A stretch of DNA of 64,000 nucleotides from the NCBI RefSeq assembly GCF_019192735.1, contig NZ_JAHTKP010000011.1, positions 62,001 to 126,000 on the forward strand, in the 5' to 3' direction. The notes under the pieces are model-generated. The model did no database searches, was not told the origin of the DNA, and was given only the letters and a program-made list of their open reading frames with translations. This DNA comes from Kitasatospora aureofaciens (lineage in GTDB: Bacteria > Actinomycetota > Actinomycetes > Streptomycetales > Streptomycetaceae). How positions within the stretch are numbered: position 1 is the first letter of the stretch; every line of letters begins with the position of its first letter. The translations under genes and the position numbers were made by a program. Below are positions 1 through 6,901 of the stretch, piece after piece.

Positions 1-266
1 AAGGTGTCCGTGTCCATGAACACGAAGTTCTCGCCGTCCTTGTACGAGAACTGCATGCCACGCTTGTCGACGTTGGCGGTCTCGACCTTGGTGCCGGCGT
101 TGAAGGTCTTGTCGACGACCTTGCCGGTCAGGACCTCCTTGAGCTTCGTGCGCACGAAGGCCGGGCCCTTGCCGGGCTTGACGTGCTGGAACTCGACGAC
201 GGACCAGAGCTTGCCGCCCTCCAGCTTGAGGACCATGCCGTTCTTGAGATCGTTCGTGGAAGCCAC
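1..266 (-). CDS. efp: Elongation factor P, N-terminal part (cut by window edge)
   Basis: EF-P binds ribosomes stalled at polyproline stretches and promotes peptide bond formation. The visible 88 codons read [18 protein letters not shown] and continue through [18 protein letters not shown], which is the EF-P KOW-like domain I. The loop that carries the tip residue (KPGKGPAF) is intact. The start is GTG at 264-266, with an AGGAG ribosome site about 10 nt upstream. The C-terminal two thirds lie outside the window. The gene follows the M24 peptidase-like gene on the same strand after an 80-bp gap, an arrangement often seen in Gram-positive genomes. The family call is certain; the full length cannot be judged. 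Confidence 0.96.
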   Translation of the reverse strand, partial: MASTNDLKNGMVLKLEGGKLWSVVEFQHVKPGKGPAFVRTKLKEVLTGKVVDKTFNAGTKVETANVDKRGMQFSYKDGENFVFMDTDT

Positions 267-346
267 GGGCGCACTTACTCCTGGATATAGCTGTCAAGGA
301 ACCAAGGGGTTGCGTCCTGCCGCCGACGGCCGTCGCAGGGCCGCGG

Positions 347-1453
347 TCACAGGGCGAGGAGCTCCTTGGTGGTGATGGTGAGCAGCTCGGGCCCGCCCTC
401 TTCGAGGGGGCGCACGACGAGCGTGTCCTCGATCCGGACGCCGCCCTTGCCCGGGATGTGGACCCCCGGGCCGACGGTGACCGGTACGCGGCTGTCCAGT
501 TTACCCATGTCCGCGGGACCGAGGCGCGGCGCCTCCCGGATCTCCAGCCCGATGCCGTGGCCCACCGGGTGCGGGGAGGCCTCGGGGTACCCGGCCGCCT
601 CCAGGATCTGCCGCGCGGCCCGGTCGGGTACGCACTGCTCCACGCCCGGCCCGAGCGCCTCGCGGCCGGCCCGCTGCGCCCGGAACACCAGCCGGTGCAG
701 CTCCACCTGCCAGGGCGCGGGCGCGGCCCCGATCACGAAGGTCCGGGCGCTGGACACCCCGTACCCGCGGTACTGCGCGCCGAGCACCACGGTCAGGAAG
801 TCGCCCTCCTCCACCCGGCGGTCGGTCGGCTGGTGGGCGGGCTGGCCGGAGTGGCTGCCGGTGCCGACCGACACCGGGAAGGCCGCCCGGTCCGCGCCGT
901 GGTCGATCATCCGGCGCTCCAGCTCCATGGCCAGGTGCCGCTCGGTCCGGCCGACCAGGATCGACTCCAGCAGCTCGCCGAGCGCCTGGTCGGCGATCTC
1001 CGCGGCGATCCGGAGGTCGGCGATCTCGTGCTCGTCCTTGACCACCCGCAGCCGCTCCACCACCTGCCCCAGCTCCGCCAGCCGGACCCCCTCCGCCATG
1101 CTCGCCACCGCCCGGTGCCGGGTCACGGTCAGGTCGTGCTCCTCCACCGCCAGGGCCGACACCCGCAGCCGCGCGGCCGTGGCCGCGGCGGCCAGCGCGG
1201 TGTCCGCCCCGGTCGGCACCGGCACTTGGGCGACCTCCGGGGCGATCAGGTGCTCCCCGGTGTCGTCCGGCGGCAGGTCGTCCGGCAGCGCCAGCAGCGC
1301 CCGGTCCCGGGTGAGCAGCAGCGTCGCCCCGCAGGGCGCGCAGCCGGTCAGGTACCGCACGTTCGCGGGCCGGGTGATCAGCGCCGCATCGGCCCCGGCC
1401 GCACTGCAGTGCTCCCTCAGACGCTCCCGCCGGCCCGCGTACGCATCAGCCAT
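347..1453 (-). CDS. M24 (Xaa-Pro peptidase-like) protein, metal site degraded
   Basis: This 368-residue protein has the M24 'pita-bread' architecture: a small N-terminal creatinase-like domain (about 1-135) and a C-terminal catalytic-type domain (about 140-368). M24 peptidases bind two metals through Asp, Asp, His, Glu and Glu. Here the His (GHGIGL, H299) and both Glu (IREAP, E307; RIEDT, E342) are present. The two Asp positions are V223 (TVVLGAQ instead of the usual xxDxG) and S234 (GYGVSSART instead of GYxSDxTRT). A normal two-metal centre is therefore unlikely, so it may be a non-catalytic or altered relative. The start is ATG at 1451-1453. It lies upstream of efp on the same strand and may be cotranscribed with it. 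The fold assignment is firm; activity is doubtful. Confidence 0.85.
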   Translation of the reverse strand: MADAYAGRRERLREHCSAAGADAALITRPANVRYLTGCAPCGATLLLTRDRALLALPDDLPPDDTGEHLIAPEVAQVPVPTGADTALAAAATAARLRVSALAVEEHDLTVTRHRAVASMAEGVRLAELGQVVERLRVVKDEHEIADLRIAAEIADQALGELLESILVGRTERHLAMELERRMIDHGADRAAFPVSVGTGSHSGQPAHQPTDRRVEEGDFLTVVLGAQYRGYGVSSARTFVIGAAPAPWQVELHRLVFRAQRAGREALGPGVEQCVPDRAARQILEAAGYPEASPHPVGHGIGLEIREAPRLGPADMGKLDSRVPVTVGPGVHIPGKGGVRIEDTLVVRPLEEGGPELLTITTKELLAL

Positions 1454-1582
1454 GCGTCGAGCCTACGAACCCCCACCCCGATCCGCCCGCCGAGCACCCC
1501 CGACAGGGCACGCTCTGCTCCCGTCACGCCCCCACCCGCGCGCCTGCGCCCCTACGGCGGGCCCCTTCCACACCTCGCCCTT

Positions 1583-1756
1583 CTACACCTCCCCCGGCTC
1601 GATCAGCCCGCGACGGTAGGCCGGGACCAGGTTCTGCGGGACGAGCAGCTCCCGGCCGTTCACCGTGATCGGGACGAGCTTCGGGGCCGTCGCCTTCCAC
1701 TGGGCGCGGCGGTGCCTGGTGTTGCTGCGGGAGGTCTTGCGCTTGGGGACGGCCAT
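1583..1756 (-). CDS. rpmF: Ribosomal protein L32, cysteine-free paralogue
   Basis: The product is a 57-residue large-subunit protein starting [20 protein letters not shown] and ending in an acidic tail. L32 proteins that bind zinc carry CxxC pairs; this copy has no cysteine, so it is the zinc-independent (C-) form. ATG is at 1754-1756. It is the last gene of the operon rpmB-rpsN-CobW-like-rpsR-rpmF, 9 bp after rpsR. Like the rest of the operon it should be made under zinc starvation. No clear terminator follows it before the M24 gene. Confidence 0.93.
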   Translation of the reverse strand: MAVPKRKTSRSNTRHRRAQWKATAPKLVPITVNGRELLVPQNLVPAYRRGLIEPGEV

Positions 1757-1765
1757 CGGGGTCTC

Positions 1766-2002
1766 CTATCGGGTCGGGCCGGAGGCGTACGGGAGCAGGG
1801 CCATCTCGCGGGCGTTCTTGATCGCCCGGGCCATCGCCCTCTGCTGCTGGACGGTGAGGCGGGTGACGCGGCGGCTGCGGATCTTGCCGCGGTCGGATAT
1901 GAACTTCCGCAGCAGGTCGGTGTCCTTGTAGTCGATGTACTCGATGCCGGCCGCCAGCAGCGGGTTGGGCCGGGGCTTGGGCGGGTTGAGTCGTTTACGC
2001 AC
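1766..2002 (-). CDS. rpsR: Ribosomal protein S18, zinc-independent paralogue
   Basis: The 78-residue protein has the S18 signature ([20 protein letters not shown] and [20 protein letters not shown]). It lacks the cysteines of the zinc-binding S18 form. The start is GTG at 2000-2002. It sits between the CobW-like gene (22 bp upstream) and rpmF (9 bp downstream), all on the minus strand. In S. coelicolor and mycobacteria such C- S18 copies belong to the Zur regulon; that role here is inferred from cluster content and the Zur-box-like site at 3793. Confidence 0.94.
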   Translation of the reverse strand: MRKRLNPPKPRPNPLLAAGIEYIDYKDTDLLRKFISDRGKIRSRRVTRLTVQQQRAMARAIKNAREMALLPYASGPTR

Positions 2003-2024
2003 GGTAGCGGTTCCTCGGGGGACG

Positions 2025-3200
2025 TCAGGGGACGGGGTCGAGCAGGTCCTGGAAGGCGTCGGGCAGCGCCTTCCAGCCGGGTTCGCCGGCGGCGAGTTCG
2101 GCGTCGGTGAGCAGGCAGGAGTCGAGGAGGTGGGTGATCCCGTCCACGTCCAGCCCCTCGGCCGTGAAGCTGAGCTGCTGCACCCGGTCGCCGTGCGTCG
2201 GGTGCCAGTCGAGGGCGGCGGCGGCCCGCCGGGCGGGCGGGTAGAGGTCCCACGCCGCGTCGGGCAGCGAGGTCAGCCACGGCCCGCACTCCTCGACGGC
2301 CAGGTTCGCGCCGGCCGCGTCCCACGCGAGCATCAGCTCGGGCCGGTTGGCGAGCCAGAACCGCCCCCGGCTGCGCTGGGCGGCCGGGACGAGCAGTTCC
2401 AGCGCCTCGTGCAGCCGCTCCGGGTGCAGCGGCCGGCGCCGTTCCCAGACCATCGTGGTGACGCCGCCCTCGTCGTGTTCCTGCGGGAGCAGCGCGAGCG
2501 CCGGGTTGACCCGGTCGCGGGCGGCGGCGACGTCGAAGCCGCCGAGCGCGGCCCGGGTGAGCGCGCCGGTGCCGAGCCGGACGACGCGGGCGGTGGGGTG
2601 GAGCTGGCGGAGCATCGCGAGCCCCGGCGTGTGCGCGGTCGCGTGCGGGACTGCGAGGGTGGTGGCGTACTCGATCTGGTGGGCGAGGGCCTCGGCGCGG
2701 GTGCGGGAGTCCTGGGCAGCGGTGTGTTCGCCGTGTTCCACGAGGTCGTCGGAGACGGAGAGTTCGCCGGTGAGCCGGTCGGGGTCGACGGCGGTGACGA
2801 CGCCCGCGAGTTCGACGGCGTCGTCGAGGTGCCAGCCGTCGACCTCTCCCCCGGCGATGACCTCGACGGCGGGGTGCGGGTCGCTGCCGCCCCAGAGTTC
2901 GACGACGGCGAGCCCGTGCCGGCCTTCGTCGGCGATCCGCAGCAGGCGCGGCAGCAGGTCCTCGCGCAGGGCGCAGCACGGGCAGTCGTTGGCCAGCGGG
3001 ACGTCGGCCCGGTCGAACACGCCGCCCGCGTCCCGCAGCTCACGGTGGACGACGCCGAGCGAGGCGTCGCGCAGGTCGTGGCGGAGGACCACGGCGTCGA
3101 CCGCGGCCGCCGTCAACTCGTTGACCGCGCAGCGGCGTTCGTCGGCGTGCAGCCCGGCGACGACCACCACCGGCAGCCTGGTCCCGTCCACGCCGCTCAC
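2025..3200 (-). CDS. CobW/COG0523-like protein without P-loop (possible Mrf-type factor)
   Basis: This 391-residue protein has COG0523 layout: an N-terminal nucleotide-binding-like domain with the metal motif CPCC (C73-C76, as in family CxCC) and a C-terminal CobW-like domain from about residue 225. The family Walker A (GxxxxGK[ST]) is expected at residues 16-24, but the sequence is GLHADERRC, with no Gly-Lys-Ser/Thr, so classical GTP hydrolysis is unlikely. In mycobacteria the C- ribosomal operon contains Mrf, a CobW-like factor that recruits a hibernation factor to zinc-free ribosomes; this gene holds the equivalent position. GTG at 3198-3200 overlaps the rpsN stop by 4 bp, which suggests translational coupling. 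A degraded zinc metallochaperone is the alternative. Confidence 0.85.
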   Translation of the reverse strand: MSGVDGTRLPVVVVAGLHADERRCAVNELTAAAVDAVVLRHDLRDASLGVVHRELRDAGGVFDRADVPLANDCPCCALREDLLPRLLRIADEGRHGLAVVELWGGSDPHPAVEVIAGGEVDGWHLDDAVELAGVVTAVDPDRLTGELSVSDDLVEHGEHTAAQDSRTRAEALAHQIEYATTLAVPHATAHTPGLAMLRQLHPTARVVRLGTGALTRAALGGFDVAAARDRVNPALALLPQEHDEGGVTTMVWERRRPLHPERLHEALELLVPAAQRSRGRFWLANRPELMLAWDAAGANLAVEECGPWLTSLPDAAWDLYPPARRAAAALDWHPTHGDRVQQLSFTAEGLDVDGITHLLDSCLLTDAELAAGEPGWKALPDAFQDLLDPVP

Positions 3201-3502
3201 CAGCTCGCCTTTCGGACGCCGGGCAGGTGGCCCGCGTGCGCGTGGGCGCGGAGGTTGACCCGGGAGAGGCCGAAGGCGCGCAGGTAGCCGCGCGGGCGGC
3301 CGTCGACGGCGTCCCGGTTGCGGACCCGGGTGGCGCTGGCGTCGCGCGGCTGGCGGGCGAGTTCGGCCTGGGCGGCGGCGCGGTCGGCGGGGTCGGTGCC
3401 GGGGTGGGCGATGATCCGCTTGAGTTCGGCGCGGCGCTCGGCGTACCGGGCGACGACGGCGCGCCGCTGCTCGTTCTTGGCGATCTTGCTCTGCTTGGCC
3501 AT
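3197..3502 (-). CDS. rpsN: Ribosomal protein S14, zinc-independent long form
   Basis: The 101-residue small-subunit protein ([34 protein letters not shown]) is the long S14 type without the zinc CxxC motifs of the short form. ATG at 3500-3502 overlaps the rpmB stop by 1 nt, and its own stop overlaps the next GTG by 4 bp, so the genes are tightly coupled. It would replace the zinc-containing S14 when zinc is scarce. Confidence 0.95.
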   Translation of the reverse strand: MAKQSKIAKNEQRRAVVARYAERRAELKRIIAHPGTDPADRAAAQAELARQPRDASATRVRNRDAVDGRPRGYLRAFGLSRVNLRAHAHAGHLPGVRKASW

Positions 3503-3738
3503 CAGACCTTCTCCCCCCGGGCGCGGATGCGGGCGACGGCGGCCTCGACGCCGATCGTGTCGACGGTGCGGATGCCCTTGGCGCTGAGCGTGAGCCGGAC
3601 GTACCGCCCTTCGCTCGGCAGCCAGTAGCGCTTGCGCTGGATGTTGGGGTCGAAGCGGCGGGGGGTGCGGCGGTGCGAGTGCGAGATCGCGTTGCCGAAG
3701 CCCGGCCGGCGGCCGGTGAGCTGGCAGTGTGCGGACAT
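3502..3738 (-). CDS. rpmB: Ribosomal protein L28, cysteine-poor paralogue
   Basis: The 78-residue protein ([20 protein letters not shown], then [17 protein letters not shown]) is L28. It keeps only one cysteine and lacks the paired zinc ligands of the C+ form. I chose ATG at 3736-3738 because a GGGAG site lies 5-10 nt upstream; an in-frame TTG at 3750 has none. It is the first gene of the minus-strand operon, about 55 bp from the Zur-box-like palindrome shared with rpmG. Confidence 0.93.
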   Translation of the reverse strand: MSAHCQLTGRRPGFGNAISHSHRRTPRRFDPNIQRKRYWLPSEGRYVRLTLSAKGIRTVDTIGVEAAVARIRARGEKV

Positions 3739-3792
3739 GGGGGCTCCCAAGCGGTCCGGGAATGGGCAGGACGGAGGTCACGTTACACCAGA

Positions 3793-3807
3793 TGAAAATG
3801 ACTTCCA
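3793..3807. promoter_or_regulatory. Zur-box-like operator between divergent ribosomal operons
   Basis: The 15-mer TGAAAATGACTTCCA matches the streptomycete Zur consensus TGaaAatgatTttCA at 13 of 15 positions as I recall it. It lies in an AT-rich patch between rpmB (minus) and rpmG (plus), so one site could control both operons. Zur with zinc represses such C- ribosomal genes in S. coelicolor. The match is seen; binding is inferred. Confidence 0.82.
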
Positions 3808-3868
3808 TTTCGGTGTACGGTTTCGGCCCGGCCCCGAACCGCCGCACCATCGACCCCCGGGAGGACCC

Positions 3869-4033
3869 ATGGCCCGCAGTGAACTGCGCCCCGTCATCAA
3901 GCTCCGCTCCACCGCCGGCACCGGCTACGCGTACGTGACCCGCAAGAACCGCCGGAACGATCCGGACCGGATGGTGCTGCGCAAGTACGACCCGGTCGCG
4001 CGGCAGCACGTCGACTTCCGCGAAGAGCGCTGA
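3869..4033 (+). CDS. rpmG: Ribosomal protein L33, zinc-independent paralogue
   Basis: The 54-residue protein ([33 protein letters not shown]) is L33. It has no cysteine, so it cannot form the Zn ribbon of C+ L33. ATG is at 3869-3871, with GGGAGG about 6 nt upstream. It is the first gene of the plus-strand half of the cluster and is followed 48 bp later by rpmE2. Confidence 0.95.
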   Translation: MARSELRPVIKLRSTAGTGYAYVTRKNRRNDPDRMVLRKYDPVARQHVDFREER

Positions 4034-4081
4034 CCCGAAGAGCGCCGAACCCCCACACGCACGTAGAGCCAAGGAGCCCCC

Positions 4082-4333
4082 ATGAAGCCCGGCATCCACC
4101 CCGCCTACCGCCCGGTCGTCTTCCGCGACAAGGTCGGCGGCCTCGCCTTCCTGACCCGCTCGACGGTCACCAGCAACCGCACGATCGAGTGGGAGGACGG
4201 CAACACCTACCCGGTGATCGACGTCGAGATCTCCTCGGCGAGCCACCCCTTCTACACCGGCCAGTCCCGTGTGCTCGACACCGCCGGCCGGGTCGAGCGC
4301 TTCCGCCAGCGCTACGGCGACCGGCACAGCTGA
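4082..4333 (+). CDS. rpmE2: Ribosomal protein L31 type B
   Basis: The 83-residue protein ([37 protein letters not shown]) is type B L31, which lacks the zinc CxxC of type A. The start is ATG at 4082, preceded by AAGGAGCC. It is the last gene of the rpmG-rpmE2 operon, followed within 10 bp by a strong hairpin. L31B typically replaces L31A under zinc limitation and frees its zinc. Confidence 0.96.
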   Translation: MKPGIHPAYRPVVFRDKVGGLAFLTRSTVTSNRTIEWEDGNTYPVIDVEISSASHPFYTGQSRVLDTAGRVERFRQRYGDRHS

Positions 4334-4342
4334 GCCGCCACG

Positions 4343-4386
4343 ACGAACGGCGCCTCCCCCGCACAACCGGGGAAGGCGCCGTTCGT
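4343..4386. terminator. Hairpin terminator after rpmE2
   Basis: A near-perfect inverted repeat has a 12-bp outer stem (ACGAACGGCGCC with its complement) extended by a C-run/G-run inner stem. It lies just after the rpmE2 stop and before the convergent cupin remnant, so it can stop transcription from both sides. Confidence 0.85.
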
Positions 4387-4398
4387 CACAGGCAGGGA

Positions 4399-4588
4399 TC
4401 AGCGCGGGGGCGGGACGGACACCACCATGGTCATCAGCACGGTCCGCTCCCCCGCGTTGCGGTAGGCATGCGCAAACGAGGCGTCGAACGAGACGGTGTT
4501 CCCCGCCGGCACCCGGTGGTCACGCTCGCCGTGCACCAGGGTCAGCTCACCCTCCTCGATCCGGAGGATCTCCACCGTCCCCACCGGA
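4399..4588 (-). pseudogene. C-terminal remnant of an XRE-type regulator (cupin domain only)
   Basis: About 61 codons encode the end of a small cupin domain ([20 protein letters not shown] and [20 protein letters not shown]), as found at the C-terminus of XRE-family HTH regulators. No HTH or N-terminal half is present upstream; instead the reading frame runs directly into the transporter remnant on the other strand. XRE-cupin regulators are often divergent from an EamA-type exporter, which is what the neighbour is. I read this as the surviving end of a regulator truncated by deletion. A short intact cupin peptide is a less likely alternative. Confidence 0.72.
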
Positions 4589-5003
4589 TGCGCTCACCCG
4601 TCGCCTGCCAGCGCTCGCCGTGGTGGTCGCCTCCCAGGCCGCGGCCGCCGCCGTCCTCCTCCTCGCCGTCCTGGCCACCGGCGGCTGGGCCGACGCCTCC
4701 CCCGCGCTCTGGTACGCCGTCGCCGCCGGGGTGATCGGCCCGTTCGCGATCCTCGCCTTCTACCGGGCGCTCGCGCTCGGCCCGATGGGCGTGGTGTCCC
4801 CGCTGGCCGACGTCGCCGCCAACGGCACGTACGCGATGGCCTCGCACGGCGGCTCGGCGGCGGTGGCCGCCGTGCTCGCCTCGCTCTACCCCGTGGTCAC
4901 CGCGCTGATGGCGCGCGGGGTGCTGAAGGAGCGGCTGCGCCCGGTCCAGGTGCTCGGCGCCGGGCTCGCCGTCGCGGGGACGCTGCTGCTGGCAGCGTCC
5001 TGA
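4589..5003 (+). pseudogene. EamA/DMT transporter remnant with 5' truncation and internal deletion
   Basis: The frame encodes LTRRLPALAVVVASQAAAAA, then GPFAILAFYRALALGPMGVV and SPL. It passes directly to ADVAANGTYAMASHGGSAAV and a C-terminal half ending VLGAGLAVAGTLLLAAS. A normal DMT exporter has about 280-300 residues and ten membrane helices. Here the first helix and start codon are missing, and about 100-130 residues in the middle (between helices 3-4 and 8) are absent, joined in frame near 4800. The 5' end abuts the cupin remnant. The protein cannot be a working exporter. Confidence 0.8.
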
Positions 5004-5016
5004 GCCGCAAGGCCTG

Positions 5017-6126
5017 TCACGACCCCTGCGGATCCCAGCGCTTCTCGACCCCGGCCAGCTTCCAGTACGCGATCGCCGCGGCCCAGACCACGACGAACAG
5101 CCCGGCGATCGCGTAGCCGACGTTGTCCAGCGAGATGTCCGCGATCCAGCCGGTGACCGGGTCGGTCAGGTCCAGCTTCTCGTGCAGCACCCCGACCAGC
5201 TCGATGGTGCCGATGACGAACGCCACCGCGATCGACAGCCCAGTGATCGTCAGGTTGTAGTACACCTTGCGCACCGGGTTGGCGAAGGCCCACTGGTACG
5301 CGAAGTTCATGAACGTCCCGTCCAGCGTGTCGAACAGGCTCATCCCCGCCGCGAACAGCAGCGGCAGGCAGACGATCGCGTACCAGGGCAGTCCGGCCGC
5401 CGCACCCGAGCCGGCCATCACCATCAGCGTCACCTCGGTCGCGGTGTCGAAGCCGAGGCCGAGCACCATGCCCACCGGGAACATCTGCCCCGGCCGGGTG
5501 ATCGAGCGGGTCGCCCGGTTCAGCACCCGGGCCATGAAGCCGCGCGAGTTGAGGTGCTCCTCCAGCTCCGCCTCGTCGTACTGCCCGGCCCGCATCGCCC
5601 GGAACACCTTGAGGATGCCGAGCAGCGCCGCCAGGTTGAGCGCGCCGATCAGGTAGAGGAACCCGCCGGAGGCCGTCGTGCCGACCACGCCCAGCCACTG
5701 GTGGGTGGTCGACTGGTCGTCCATCAGCGTGTTCGCCAGCTGCGCGCCGCCCGCCACCAGGGCGGCCATGATGACCACCATCGACGAGTGGCCGAGCGCG
5801 AACCAGAAGCCCACCGAGACCGGCCGCTTGCCGTCCGCCATCAGCTTGCGGGTGGTGTTGTCGATCACCGCGATGTGGTCCGCGTCGAAGGCGTGCCGCA
5901 TGCCGAGCGTGTACGCGGTGATCCCCAGGCCGACCCCGAAGACCTCGGTGCCGACCGCGTAGTTGTGGGGCGCGACCAGGAAGATGAGCGTCCCGAACGC
6001 CACCACGTGCATGGCCAGGATCACCCCCATCAGCCCGGCCGTACGGATGGTGTCCTCGCGTCTCCACCGGAAGGTGGGCAGGACGGAGGGGGCCGCCTCG
6101 GGGGCGGCGGTTTCGGGCAGGGTCAT
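5017..6126 (-). CDS. Nickel/cobalt permease, NiCoT family
   Basis: The 369-residue membrane protein has about eight helices and the NiCoT signature RHAFDADHIAVIDN, whose HxxxDH residues bind Ni2+ or Co2+. A second signature region is present (GFDTATEVTL). I chose ATG at 6124-6126 (MTLPETAAPE); in-frame codons further upstream run into the riboswitch. The 5' leader contains a cobalamin riboswitch, so the substrate is most likely cobalt for B12 synthesis, shut off when B12 is abundant. A divergent ArsR-type gene may add metal control. The family is certain; cobalt over nickel preference is inferred from the riboswitch. Confidence 0.95.
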   Translation of the reverse strand: MTLPETAAPEAAPSVLPTFRWRREDTIRTAGLMGVILAMHVVAFGTLIFLVAPHNYAVGTEVFGVGLGITAYTLGMRHAFDADHIAVIDNTTRKLMADGKRPVSVGFWFALGHSSMVVIMAALVAGGAQLANTLMDDQSTTHQWLGVVGTTASGGFLYLIGALNLAALLGILKVFRAMRAGQYDEAELEEHLNSRGFMARVLNRATRSITRPGQMFPVGMVLGLGFDTATEVTLMVMAGSGAAAGLPWYAIVCLPLLFAAGMSLFDTLDGTFMNFAYQWAFANPVRKVYYNLTITGLSIAVAFVIGTIELVGVLHEKLDLTDPVTGWIADISLDNVGYAIAGLFVVVWAAAIAYWKLAGVEKRWDPQGS

Positions 6127-6171
6127 CTTCGGATCACGCTCCAGCACCTCGTGGAATGACGTCGTGAGATG

Positions 6172-6350
6172 CCGTGGCCGGTCTCCTGGCTTACGGGGCT
6201 TCCGCACCCGCCTTCCCAGGCGCGCAAAGGCGCCCAGTGGCGTCGTGGGTACGGACGACTCCCCCGATAACAGTGGCGAGGGCCGCTCCGGACTGGGACC
6301 CCTGAGGGTCCGTCACCGGTCTTCCCGAGCACCACGGCGGGGAACACGGT
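6172..6350 (-). promoter_or_regulatory. Cobalamin riboswitch in the leader of the Ni/Co permease
   Basis: Read on the minus strand, the leader contains GGTGCTCGGGAAGACCGGTG near its 5' end, a central GCCACTGTTATCGGGGGAGTC segment in two parts, and the B12-box AAGCCAGGAGACCGGC near the permease (about 6174-6192). These are the conserved blocks of the AdoCbl riboswitch, in order. It lies about 45-220 nt upstream of the permease ATG. Binding of cobalamin should reduce permease expression. Confidence 0.9.
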
Positions 6351-6381
6351 AGGGGTCCGGCCCCACCGTTGCAAGGCTGCG

Positions 6382-6395
6382 CACCTGCGCAGGTG
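6382..6395. promoter_or_regulatory. 14-bp perfect palindrome, candidate ArsR-type operator
   Basis: CACCTGCGCAGGTG is its own reverse complement. It lies between the riboswitch and the ArsR-type start, in the shared promoter region. Placement suggests an operator for the divergent regulator, but ArsR sites vary and no second copy is visible. Confidence 0.5.
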
Positions 6396-6432
6396 TCCAG
6401 GATCACAGCCCGGGGGCTGCAAGAATGTGCGC

Positions 6433-6816
6433 ATGCATCTCGTACCGGCCGACCGCGCGGGCCACCGCACCATCGACGGACACCGGGTCTGCGAGGCCAT
6501 CGCCGCGATCGGCGACGCCACGCACGTCCGCACCTGGTCCGAGCGGTTCTCCCTGCTCGCCGACCCCGGACGGCTCGCCCTCCTGCTAGCCCTCCACCGG
6601 GCCGGCCCACTCGCCGTCACCGACCTCGCCGTTGCCACCGGCATGCGCGACCCCGCCGTCTCCCAGGCCCTGCGGCTGCTCCGCACGGCCGGCGTGGTCA
6701 CTGGCGACAAGGACGGACGCGTCGTGCGCTACCGGCTCGTCGACGACAGCATGCGCCCCCTCCTCGACGAGTGCGCCGCCGCCGAACACCACGAGCCCAC
6801 CGCGGCGGCCGGCTGA
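6433..6816 (+). CDS. ArsR/SmtB-family regulator, possible Ni/Co sensor
   Basis: The protein of about 127 residues contains a winged HTH: LADPGRLALLLALHRAGPLA, then the recognition helix region MRDPAVSQALRLLRTAGVV and a wing KDGRVVRYRLVD. Its C-terminus has acidic and histidine residues (LLDECAAAEHHEP), which could help bind metal as in actinobacterial Ni/Co sensors such as NmtR or KmtR. I prefer ATG at 6433; GTG at 6427 is in frame and possible. It is divergent from the B12-controlled Ni/Co permease with a palindrome between them, which supports metal-dependent control of that permease. The exact metal is inference. Confidence 0.85.
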   Translation: MHLVPADRAGHRTIDGHRVCEAIAAIGDATHVRTWSERFSLLADPGRLALLLALHRAGPLAVTDLAVATGMRDPAVSQALRLLRTAGVVTGDKDGRVVRYRLVDDSMRPLLDECAAAEHHEPTAAAG

Positions 6817-6859
6817 CCGACCCTCGGGCTGACCGACCCTCGGGCTGACCGGCCCTCGC
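6812..6859. repeat. Three tandem 16-bp repeats after the ArsR gene
   Basis: The unit GCTGACCGACCCTCGG occurs at 6812-6827 and 6828-6843, followed by a two-mismatch third copy at 6844-6859. The first copy contains the ArsR stop codon TGA. It looks like slippage or local duplication in a gene end; I see no hairpin with a U-rich tail. Confidence 0.8.
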
Positions 6860-6889
6860 GAAGGGTGCGCCGGGGCGGGGCGGGGTGAG

Positions 6890-6895
6890 TACGAT
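6890..6895 (+). promoter_or_regulatory. -10 element for a predicted leaderless transcript
   Basis: TACGAT ends 6 nt before the GTG start at 6902. Streptomycete leaderless genes place the -10 box about 6-7 nt before the start codon. No ribosome site is visible upstream of 6902, which fits. No good -35 hexamer was found. Confidence 0.5.
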
Positions 6896-6901
6896 CATGG
6901 G

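Noticed and set aside
4399..4584. An intact 61-residue cupin gene
   Set aside because: It has no ribosome site at its first ATG and covers only the last half of a cupin fold. It borders a clear exporter remnant, so truncation is the simpler reading.
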